From an uncultured Ruminiclostridium sp. (lineage in GTDB: Bacteria > Bacillota > Clostridia > Oscillospirales > Ruminococcaceae), in NCBI GenBank assembly GCA_947627695.1, contig CANQXF010000008.1, forward strand, positions 1-64,000: a DNA stretch of 64,000 nucleotides, written 5' to 3'. The translations under genes were made by a program, and so were the position numbers. This document shows, piece after piece, positions 32,073 through 39,250 of the stretch. The notes beneath the pieces are model-generated. The model ran no database searches and had not been told where the DNA came from. It worked only from the letters and a program-made list of their open reading frames with translations. Position 1 is the stretch's first letter. Each line of letters starts with the position of its first letter.

Positions 32073-32098
32073 AAAAAAAACAGCCCTCGTTGAGGGCT
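32073..32098 (-). terminator. Second terminator downstream of the pilin gene
   Basis: AGCCCTC (32082-32088) with GAGGGCT (32092-32098), followed on the minus strand by eight T. It lies after a first terminator, which gives a double stop. Confidence 0.7.
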
Positions 32099-32137
32099 AA
32101 AATAAAATAACGTTCATGTTTATGCATTGGGATTTAA

Positions 32138-32171
32138 AAGAAAAAGGTATTCTGTGTGCATGGAATACCTT
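32138..32171 (-). terminator. Terminator of the pilA/second pilin run
   Basis: AAGGTATTC (32144-32152) with GAATACCTT (32163-32171); TTTTTCTTTT follows on the minus strand. Confidence 0.8.
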
Positions 32172-32208
32172 CTCTTTCCAAATGAGTAAGACGGCGCAAA
32201 TTCGCTGG

Positions 32209-32874
32209 TCAGGTGGTCGGCGCTCTGTATTCAAAGAATTTATAAGCCGCAGGTACGCCGTACCAGTATTCCTGAGGATATGCGCCCATATATGCCTCCT
32301 GTTCCTTACTGCTGCCGTCAATAAACTTGACGTGGCACTCGGAGGAATAGCCTTTGTCTTTTATTCTTTCATAAGTCGCAAGAGGAGAACGGACAAAAAA
32401 CGCGCTCTCAACACGGTATTTGCTGTCAACAACAGCGTAGAAATTACCGCTTATGTCAGTGGTGGAAAGCAATTTGCTCACGGTGGAGGCAAATTCTGCC
32501 CAATCGCCTGTTGCTTCAGGCACTTCTGTGTCTAACGCCGCAGTCACGTCGCCGATATGAACGGTCACCGTAGCTGTGGACTGTATACTTCCGTCAGTGC
32601 CAGTGTTTTCGGTGGTGTTCGCTCCCTTGACCTCCGCCCAGACTACCGTCTTGCTGCCAGTAGCGGCGGGAAGTGCGGTCTCCTTTACCTTTTCCTCGGT
32701 CATAGCTTCCTGCACGTTGGAGTAGAACGCCTGCGCTCTGTCACGGGCGTCGCTCTCGTAGGCGGAAGAAGACGTGAGGAGAGGTACGACTATGGCGATA
32801 AGTACGGCTATCAGAGCCAGTACGACTATCAATTCCACCAACGTGAAGCCTTTTTTTGCCCACAAACGTTTCAT
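32209..32874 (-). CDS. Type IV pilin-like protein (second pilin)
   Basis: 221 residues from the ATG at 32874 (AAAAGGAG 8 nt upstream); a ten-codon extension contains that site. The class III leader reads MKRLWAKKG with cleavage before FTLVELIVVLALIAVLIAIVV, keeping Glu5 and the N-terminal polymerisation helix. The globular part shares little with PilA; it contains AFYSNVQEAMTEEKV and a C-terminal tyrosine-rich tail (YPQEYWYGVPAAYKFFEYRA). It lies 98 nt after pilA in the same direction, behind a stem-loop. It may be a minor pilin or an alternative major pilin. Confidence 0.88.
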   Translation of the reverse strand: MKRLWAKKGFTLVELIVVLALIAVLIAIVVPLLTSSSAYESDARDRAQAFYSNVQEAMTEEKVKETALPAATGSKTVVWAEVKGANTTENTGTDGSIQSTATVTVHIGDVTAALDTEVPEATGDWAEFASTVSKLLSTTDISGNFYAVVDSKYRVESAFFVRSPLATYERIKDKGYSSECHVKFIDGSSKEQEAYMGAYPQEYWYGVPAAYKFFEYRAPTT

Positions 32875-32903
32875 CGTTTTTTCTCCTTTTGAGAATTTAC
32901 ACA

Positions 32904-32932
32904 ATTTCCCCGCCCTTTGGGAGCGGGGAAAT
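32904..32932 (-). other. Stem-loop between pilA and the second pilin
   Basis: ATTTCCCCGC (32904-32913) and GCGGGGAAAT (32923-32932) form a 10-bp stem without a T tract on the minus strand. It may protect the 3' end of pilA mRNA or limit read-through, which would give more PilA than second pilin. Confidence 0.55.
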
Positions 32933-32972
32933 CGTCAGGTGTTTAGATTTTTAGTAAGTAACTGAGTGATAA

Positions 32973-33626
32973 TTAACCAGCAGCAGCAGCAGTAGTGGTA
33001 GTAGTGCCGCCCGACTGAGGAATGAATTTTCCTGTCAGACCAACTGCGCTGTTGCCAGTTGCTGTTTCGTAAGCGTTATCGAAACCGGAAACCTCTTGGA
33101 AACTTGAGCTGGTCGCAGCACTGGTACCAAAAGCTGCAAGGCTATTAGGGAGTGCAGTACCTGCATTGGTGTAAATAACGCCTGCGCAAGCAGAGCTTGC
33201 AACTGCTGCTCCAAAAGCACAATTGTTAGGCAGAGCAGCTGCCAAAGATGCATGTATTCTCTCAGCCGCACGAACCTGAGCCTTATCGGCGCCAGTGGTG
33301 GGGGTAGTAGTAAGCGTACCGCCGGCCGTACCTGATACCGTTACAGTACCAACCGTAACTTCCAGTACACCACTGGCATCCTTGTTGCCTGTAACTCCTG
33401 CAACATTGATAACGCCTATCTGATTAGCATCGGAAAGTCCGTTGTTAACAGCGCCGGAAATGGTGGAAGCCGCATCGTTCAGAGTTGTATAACGAGCCTG
33501 AGCTGAATAACGACCTACCAGAGGAACGATGATAGCGGTGAGTATCGCGATAATAGCGATAACAACTATCAACTCAACCAGAGTAAAGCCCTTTTTATTT
33601 TTGAGCTTCATAAGTTTGTTTAACAT
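32973..33626 (-). CDS. pilA: Major type IV pilin
   Basis: 217 residues with a prepilin leader MLNKLMKLKNKKG cut before FTLVELIVVIAIIAILTAIIV (Glu5 present), followed by the typical ARYTTLNDAASTISGAVNNG helix. The globular half is rich in Ala, Thr and Gly, with a low-complexity end (SGGTTTTTAAAAG). Two cysteines (about 142 and 150) could form the disulfide loop. GGAGG precedes the ATG. Promoter with an overlapping 22-bp palindrome at 33667-33697. Being first after its own promoter, it is the likely major subunit of the fibre built by PilB/C. Confidence 0.92.
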   Translation of the reverse strand: MLNKLMKLKNKKGFTLVELIVVIAIIAILTAIIVPLVGRYSAQARYTTLNDAASTISGAVNNGLSDANQIGVINVAGVTGNKDASGVLEVTVGTVTVSGTAGGTLTTTPTTGADKAQVRAAERIHASLAAALPNNCAFGAAVASSACAGVIYTNAGTALPNSLAAFGTSAATSSSFQEVSGFDNAYETATGNSAVGLTGKFIPQSGGTTTTTAAAAG

Positions 33627-33666
33627 TTTTATGCCCTCCTAAAAGCATAGATTTTATTGTAGCCTT

Positions 33667-33697
33667 ATTATAACATATTGAAAAAATTTTTTCAATA
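33667..33697 (-). promoter_or_regulatory. pilA promoter with overlapping perfect palindrome
   Basis: Minus strand TTGAAA (33695-33690), 17 nt, TATAAT (33672-33667). A perfect 22-bp palindrome, TATTGAAAAAA/TTTTTTCAATA (33676-33697), covers the -35 and most of the spacer. It includes an A6T6 tract that should bend DNA. Confidence 0.7.
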
Positions 33698-33810
33698 GTG
33701 TTTATGAATATTTGTATAAATTGACACAAATAAAGATTTACTTTTATACTTTTTCACAAAACTGTCACACAAGATAATATGAAAACAAAGAAATGCGATA
33801 AAGCTGTGGC

Positions 33811-34875
33811 TTATGCCATAGACAAATATTGACGCAGATCGTTGGGGTCCTGGCAGCGGGAACGTGCAATGTCCTCGGATATCTTGCCCATACGCACGAG
33901 GCTGGCAAGGTTCTGGTCGAGAGTGAACATTCCCTCCGCGCGGCCTGTTGCTATGGAGTTGGATATCTGGAATATCTTGCCCTCACGAATCAGGGCGCAG
34001 ATAGCGTCGTTGGCTTTCAAAATCTCCATTGCGGCGATACGTCCCTTTCCGTCCACGGTGGGAACAAGGGTCTGGGAAACTATGCCTACAAGGGTGTTGC
34101 CAAGCTGAGCCCTTATCTGCTGTTGAGAGTGGGCGGGGTAAACGTCCACGATACGGTCAAGAGTTTCAGCCGCGCCTGTGGTATGCAGGGTAGAGAGCAC
34201 CAAGTGTCCTGTTTCTGCGGCGGTAACGGCGGCGTTTATGGTCTCGAAGTCACGCATTTCTCCCACGAGGATAACGTCGGGGTCCTCACGGAGGGAGCTT
34301 CTCAGTGCGCCTGCGAAGCTGTCGGTATCAACGCCCACTTCACGCTGAGTTATCATAGACTGCTTGTGGTTGTGGACGTATTCAACAGGGTCCTCGATAG
34401 TGATGATGTGGCAATTGCGCTGACGGTTGATGTGGTCTATCATTGCCGCAAGGGTGGTGGATTTACCCGAACCTGTGGGTCCTGTTACGAGGACAAGTCC
34501 ACGGGGACGCATAGCAAAATCGCCCAGAATGGGGGGAAGTCCCATATCTTTAATAGTAGGTATCTCGTTGAGGAGCAGACGGAGGGCTACTGCGTGGTAG
34601 CCTCTCTGGCGGTAAACGTTGACTCTGTGTCGCAGACCGCCTGCGGAAACGTAGGCAAAGTCGGCGTCCGAGCCTTGGGAAATAAGCTGTTTTTGCTTGA
34701 CGGTGGTTATCTGGTTTATGATATTTACTATCATAGGTTCAGTCATATCGGGGTATTTGCTGAACTTTTTGATGTCGCCGTTTATTCTCACGATGGGGGG
34801 AAGTCCCACGGTGAAATGTACGTCCGACGCTTTTATTGAACGGGCTTCATCAAGGACAACGTTGATGTCTAACAT
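33811..34875 (-). CDS. pilT: Type IV pilus retraction ATPase
   Basis: 354 residues, the usual PilT length. PAS-like N-terminal domain, Walker A GPTGSGKSTTLAAMI (about 128-142), Asp box region IITIEDPVEYVHNHKQSM, the PilT-family VGVDTDSFAGALRSSLREDPD and AIRAEG-type end as AGALRS/ETGHLVLSTLHT. It depolymerises the pilus from the cytoplasm, so the pili are probably retractile. AGGAGG precedes the ATG. It lies between pilB and pilA in the same direction; the gap to pilA (33627-33810) carries the pilA promoter. Confidence 0.95.
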   Translation of the reverse strand: MLDINVVLDEARSIKASDVHFTVGLPPIVRINGDIKKFSKYPDMTEPMIVNIINQITTVKQKQLISQGSDADFAYVSAGGLRHRVNVYRQRGYHAVALRLLLNEIPTIKDMGLPPILGDFAMRPRGLVLVTGPTGSGKSTTLAAMIDHINRQRNCHIITIEDPVEYVHNHKQSMITQREVGVDTDSFAGALRSSLREDPDVILVGEMRDFETINAAVTAAETGHLVLSTLHTTGAAETLDRIVDVYPAHSQQQIRAQLGNTLVGIVSQTLVPTVDGKGRIAAMEILKANDAICALIREGKIFQISNSIATGRAEGMFTLDQNLASLVRMGKISEDIARSRCQDPNDLRQYLSMA

Positions 34876-34928
34876 TGGGTTACCTCCTGAGGGAATTTAA
34901 TATCAGCGCACTGCGCAAAATTAACAAA

Positions 34929-36623
34929 TCAAACGGAATAGGTGGCTTTTACAAGCTCGTCCATTGAGGTATCTCCACGCAATACCATATCCGTTACGTT
35001 TTCACGCAGGAGCTTTGTTCCGTTCTTGCGTGCCTGCTCGCCTATCTGGTCGGCGGTGGCGTTCTTGGAGATAAGCTCCTTTATGTCGTTGCTGGTGACG
35101 ATTATCTCATGAATAGCGGTACGGCCGTGGTAGCCTGTTCCGCCGCATTCGTGACAGCCGCCGTAGTGGGGCTGGCAAATCTCGGTAGGCTCGGTCTTTC
35201 CCACCAGACGAAGGTCGGCGGGGTCGGTGAGCATAACTCTTTCCTTGCAGGCGGGACAGAGGAGTTTTACAAGTCGCTGTGCTATAACGCCGATAAGTGA
35301 GGTTGCCACCATATACGGAGCAACGCCCATATCCACAAGACGAAGAATGGTGCTGGCGGCGTCGTTGGTATGCAGTGTGGAGAGAACCAAGTGTCCTGTG
35401 ATAGCGGCACGAATAGCGATATCGGCGGTCTCACCGTCACGGATCTCACCAAGCATTATAACGTCAGGGTCCTGACGAAGGATACTACGCAGGGCGGCGG
35501 CGAAGGTCATACCTGCTTTTGCGTTTATCTGGACCTGGTTTATGCCGTCCATTTTCTTTTCCACAGGGTCCTCAACGGTAACGATGTTGACGTTTGGCTT
35601 GGAAAGCTCGCCCAGGGCGGCGTAAAGGGTGGTTGACTTACCTGAACCGGTAGGTCCTGTAACAAGCATAACGCCGTGAGGACAGCGGATAATGCTCTTG
35701 AACATTTCGTAGTTGTAGTCCGTCATACCAAGGTCGGTTATCTTTCTCGCCTTTTCATCTGCGGTGGAAAGCAGACGGATAACGCACTTTTCGCCGTAAA
35801 CGGTAGGAATGGTGCTGACACGGACGTCAAGGTTCACCCCGTCGATAGTGGTACCGAAACGGCCGTCAAGAGGTATTCTCTTTTCGGCGATGTTCATTCC
35901 GCCCAAAATCTTTATACGGGTGATAAGGGCATTGTGGACGTTGGGCTTTACCGACATCTGCTCCACAAGGTCGCCGTCGATACGGTAACGAACGCGGGTC
36001 TTTACCTTGAACGGCTCGATGTGGATATCCGACGCGTTCTTGCGGAAGGCGGTCTCAACAAGGGTATTTACCAGCTTAACTACGGGGGCGTTGTCTATAC
36101 GCTCGTCGGTAGCCTCAGCTTCCGCCTGCATAAGGGCGGCGTTGGCGTCGTACTCCTTGTTGATGTCGTTCATGATGTCCGTGGTGGTATTCTGGGAATA
36201 CGCACGGTCAATTGCGTCGTTTATCGCTGATTTTGTGGCAAGCATGGGGTGTATTTCCATACCTGCGGTTATCTTCAGCTCCTCAAATATGTAAAAGTTT
36301 ACAGGGTCGTTGGTGGCGACGTACAGCTTGCCGTTGGAAATGCGGTAGCCTATGACGGTGTTTTTGCGGGCGACCTCTTCGGGTATCTTCTTTACCGCTT
36401 CTACGTCTATTTTTGCGGTGATAAGGTCAATGTAGGGGACCTTAAGTCTGGTGGACAGGGCGTGAACTACCTGAGTTTCGCTGACAAATCCCATTTTCAG
36501 CAGGACTTCACCTAACTTTTCTCCTGCGTAGGTGGTCTTTTGCTGACGGAGAGCCTCGCTCAGCTGTTCCTCAGTAATATAGCCCGCCTCTACCAGAAGC
36601 TGACCTATCGGTACGCTTTTCAT
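34929..36623 (-). CDS. pilB: Type IV pilus assembly ATPase
   Basis: 564 residues, PilB/GspE-like. N-terminal MshEN domain (GQLLVEAGYITEEQLSEAL...KLGEVLLKMGFVSETQV), which in relatives binds c-di-GMP; then the ATPase core with Walker A GPTGSGKSTTLYAAL, TVEDPVEKKMDGINQVQ, the His box ITGHLVLSTLHTNDA and the zinc cysteines CPACKERV/CHECGGTGYHGR. It powers pilus extension. It is divergent from pilD and upstream of pilT by 53 nt. Confidence 0.95.
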   Translation of the reverse strand: MKSVPIGQLLVEAGYITEEQLSEALRQQKTTYAGEKLGEVLLKMGFVSETQVVHALSTRLKVPYIDLITAKIDVEAVKKIPEEVARKNTVIGYRISNGKLYVATNDPVNFYIFEELKITAGMEIHPMLATKSAINDAIDRAYSQNTTTDIMNDINKEYDANAALMQAEAEATDERIDNAPVVKLVNTLVETAFRKNASDIHIEPFKVKTRVRYRIDGDLVEQMSVKPNVHNALITRIKILGGMNIAEKRIPLDGRFGTTIDGVNLDVRVSTIPTVYGEKCVIRLLSTADEKARKITDLGMTDYNYEMFKSIIRCPHGVMLVTGPTGSGKSTTLYAALGELSKPNVNIVTVEDPVEKKMDGINQVQINAKAGMTFAAALRSILRQDPDVIMLGEIRDGETADIAIRAAITGHLVLSTLHTNDAASTILRLVDMGVAPYMVATSLIGVIAQRLVKLLCPACKERVMLTDPADLRLVGKTEPTEICQPHYGGCHECGGTGYHGRTAIHEIIVTSNDIKELISKNATADQIGEQARKNGTKLLRENVTDMVLRGDTSMDELVKATYSV

Positions 36624-36672
36624 TTTATATCAACCTCTTTCCTTGGGTTATTTGCATAATTTTATATGGTAC

Positions 36673-36701
36673 TTGCTATTTTCCGAAAAAAATGGTAGAA
36701 T
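36673..36701 (+). promoter_or_regulatory. Promoter of pilD
   Basis: TTGCTA (36673-36678), 17 nt, TAGAAT (36696-36701), 35 nt before the ATG. Confidence 0.5.
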
Positions 36702-36736
36702 ATTGTTCGGAAAATCATAATACAGGAGGATAACCT

Positions 36737-37495
36737 ATGGAGATCGTTATCACTGTCGTTACATATGTGCTGTTCTTTGCGCTGGGGAGCGTTATCGGCA
36801 GCTTTCTCAATGTGGTGGCTTACCGCGTTCCTATCAAGGAATCGCTGATAAAGGGGCGTTCCCACTGCACCACCTGCGGAAAGCAGATCTTGAACCGTGA
36901 CCTTATCCCCGTGTTCAGCTGGATATTTTTGAGGGGAAAATGCCGTTTCTGCAAAAACAAAATTTCACCCAGATATATGATAGTGGAACTCATCAGCGGG
37001 CTGTCGTACCTTGCGGCGTACGCAATACTTGGTTTCAGCCTGAAGCTGGCATTTGCCGCCGTGCTGTTCCCCGTGCTGATAATCCTGAGTCTGTGGGATA
37101 TCGACCGTCAGGAAATCCCCTACACTTGCAGCATAATCATCGGAGTGCTGGGAATTATCTCCCTCGTCATCTCCATTTTTACCGCCGATATGCCTTGGTA
37201 TGAGCATCTGATAGGGGCGGCTATCGTTGCCGTGCCCTTTGCAATACTGGCGTTTCTCGGCGCTATGGGCGGCGGGGACGTTCAGCTTATGGCCGCGGCG
37301 GGACTTCTCCTTGGCTGGAGCATCGTTCCTGCGGCGCTGATAGGTATTCTGCTGGGAGCGATAGGCGGTATCATCGTCAAGGTGGTCACCAAAAACAACG
37401 TGATCTGTTTCGGACCGTATCTTTCGGTGGGGATAGCCGTGGGCTATCTGTTGGGAAGTCAGATAATAGGCGCTTATCTCGGGCTGATGGGATAA
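36737..37495 (+). CDS. pilD: Prepilin peptidase / N-methyltransferase
   Basis: 252 residues, an integral membrane aspartyl protease. The N-terminal part has the zinc site CTTCGKQILNRDLIPVFSW..CRFCKNKIS (two CxxC) linked to the methyltransferase domain. The protease aspartates are in LWDIDRQEIPY (first Asp) and MGGGDVQLM (GGGD). About eight TM helices. It cuts and methylates the pilins of this locus. It is the only gene of the locus on the plus strand and is followed by its own terminator. Confidence 0.95.
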   Translation: MEIVITVVTYVLFFALGSVIGSFLNVVAYRVPIKESLIKGRSHCTTCGKQILNRDLIPVFSWIFLRGKCRFCKNKISPRYMIVELISGLSYLAAYAILGFSLKLAFAAVLFPVLIILSLWDIDRQEIPYTCSIIIGVLGIISLVISIFTADMPWYEHLIGAAIVAVPFAILAFLGAMGGGDVQLMAAAGLLLGWSIVPAALIGILLGAIGGIIVKVVTKNNVICFGPYLSVGIAVGYLLGSQIIGAYLGLMG

Positions 37496-37513
37496 CGAGG
37501 ATTAAAGCAGGTT

Positions 37514-37538
37514 AAAGGCGGGGGTTTCCCGCCTTTTT
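37514..37538 (+). terminator. Terminator of pilD
   Basis: AAAGGCGGG (37514-37522) with CCCGCCTTT (37528-37536) and a T tract. It may also slow the convergent minor-pilin transcript. Confidence 0.75.
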
Positions 37539-37546
37539 GCTTTTGC

Positions 37547-38314
37547 TTATAATGTCCAGTCTTTTACCTGATATAGAATGACGAAAGATTCTCCCGGCTT
37601 TTGCGCATATGTTCCGTCCGCATTTTGTACATAATTTCCATCTGCGTCCTTTGCGGCGGTTTCATCGTGTACAGTACCCTGGAGCAACTTGAAACTCAAC
37701 GCACGGTCACGGTTTGCGGGATCGCCTTCAATGAAGGAGCCGGATTTGACGGTGTAATAGCAGCGGCTTGACATATTCACCCAATTGCTTGATGATTTGG
37801 GTGGCTCTGATGCATTAGCGGTAGCATCGGTGCCCATTTTCAGTTTGAAATCGGTTTCCTCATAAAACGCCTCATTGAAAAGGGCGTAATCATCAGACGG
37901 GTTTTTCAGCATATCCGCCATACTTGCGGCACTGATGACCCCGAAATCATAAACACGATGCGCTCCTTGGGAATTTTTCAGTACGGCAATAGCTTTTACA
38001 TTGTAACCTTCGGTCTTGTATGCCGCCAGCTTTGCGTCTACCGCAGTGACATCAGCAACGCTCCCCGACGTATCATCAAGGCGGAAAACCGTTACGTCGT
38101 TCGCCGTCTGGACCGAGCCGCGGATAAACTCGTTGGCGGTGTCGCATAAGGTCTCAATGTGAGCGTTGCTGCGCACGGAGTTCAGCAGATCCTGCACAGG
38201 TTTCATCAGATTGGCGGTTATCACCAGTATGACCGAGGAGATAAACAGTACCACCAATATTTCAGCCAGGGTAAGACCTTTTTTGTTTAGTATGGGTTTG
38301 AAAAAGTTTTTCAT
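37547..38314 (-). CDS. Minor prepilin (type IV pilus / pseudopilin-like)
   Basis: 255 residues from the ATG at 38314, 11 nt after the stop of the previous gene and with GAGGT upstream; the longer frame would overlap that gene. Leader FFKPILNKKG, cut before LTLAEILVVLFISSVILVI with Glu5 kept. A helical neck and a globular domain follow, ending GESFVILYQVKDWTL. The Leu at +1 and the position at the end of the operon suggest a minor pilin such as a PilV/PilW/GspJ equivalent; the exact type cannot be told. Confidence 0.85.
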   Translation of the reverse strand: MKNFFKPILNKKGLTLAEILVVLFISSVILVITANLMKPVQDLLNSVRSNAHIETLCDTANEFIRGSVQTANDVTVFRLDDTSGSVADVTAVDAKLAAYKTEGYNVKAIAVLKNSQGAHRVYDFGVISAASMADMLKNPSDDYALFNEAFYEETDFKLKMGTDATANASEPPKSSSNWVNMSSRCYYTVKSGSFIEGDPANRDRALSFKLLQGTVHDETAAKDADGNYVQNADGTYAQKPGESFVILYQVKDWTL

Positions 38315-38327
38315 TGGGGTAACCTCA

Positions 38328-39233
38328 TCAATCATTGGTATCTTTGGGATCATCGCGTCTATCATCGTTTAACGCCATAAACTCGCCGTTATGTTTTAGA
38401 TCTTTACCTACCACCTTTACCAAAGTAACAGTAGAGCCGTTTCCTGAACCGGTAAAGTAATGACTGAAGTTATCATCTTTCGTGGTGCCGCCGTCCAAAT
38501 AAACAAATTTACTTTTTGGCACGGTAAATTCGATAGTTACCTTTATATATTGTTTATTCCCCTGAGTAGCGTCACTTTGAGGGCTGAAACGAACAATTCG
38601 GTTTCCTAAATAGTAAACGTTGCAATCGCCGTTTTCCACAGTATAGGAAATCAAAGTTGCACCAGCAGGAAAAACTGCTTTTAATGCTTTAATATCCGAA
38701 CTTTCTGTTGCTGTAAATTCAAATGTCCATTCTTTTGTATATACACCGCCATTTTCTTCGCTTTTCTTTTCAGAAACATTAACGCCGCCATCGACTTCAA
38801 TAGCGCCATAAACTCTCTTGTCACCCACATCTATTTGTATATCTTTCTCGGAAGTGGTAGTAACATCTCCGGGTGAATCATCCGAAGAAGTTGTTATCGC
38901 TTCATCTACCTCAATACCGAAATCAACAGCGCCGATCTGAGCATTTGCATTAGGGTCGTTAATATATACCTTATTAGCATTATCGCCCGGTATAACTATA
39001 CCGCCGCCAAAATCAATATTTGCGTCAGGAATTTCTTCTGTAACGGTGCTTTGCTCGTTTACCAAATATTCTACCTGTCGGTCAACATCTTCTTCGGTGT
39101 TTCTGTTATCGTTTCGGAGATTGACAATAATGTTCATCATCATAGCGAGCATAAGCGTCATAATAGCAAGTATTGCCATAGCGACAACGCACTCTACCAA
39201 TGTAAACCCGCTTTTTTTATTCAGCTTTTTCAT
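38328..39233 (-). CDS. Minor prepilin, Ser/Thr- and Asp-rich
   Basis: 301 residues from the ATG at 39233 (AAAGGAG 8 nt upstream). Leader MKKLNKKSG, cut before FTLVECVVAMAILAIMTLMLAMMM (Glu5 kept; Cys6 unusual). The mature part is acidic with a beta-rich domain from about residue 120 (ADGTKT-like strands are not recognised; examples are YGAIEVDGGVNVSEK, VKVTIEFTVPKSKFVYLDGG). Codon use is more AT-rich than the flanking pil genes, as in the large gene upstream. Its role is inferred from position and leader. Confidence 0.82.
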   Translation of the reverse strand: MKKLNKKSGFTLVECVVAMAILAIMTLMLAMMMNIIVNLRNDNRNTEEDVDRQVEYLVNEQSTVTEEIPDANIDFGGGIVIPGDNANKVYINDPNANAQIGAVDFGIEVDEAITTSSDDSPGDVTTTSEKDIQIDVGDKRVYGAIEVDGGVNVSEKKSEENGGVYTKEWTFEFTATESSDIKALKAVFPAGATLISYTVENGDCNVYYLGNRIVRFSPQSDATQGNKQYIKVTIEFTVPKSKFVYLDGGTTKDDNFSHYFTGSGNGSTVTLVKVVGKDLKHNGEFMALNDDRRDDPKDTND

Positions 39234-39250
39234 TGTACATTCTCCTTTCA

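Noticed and set aside
33829-34839. Open frame of 336 codons antisense to pilT
   Set aside because: It is a shadow of pilT caused by codon bias; the product looks random.
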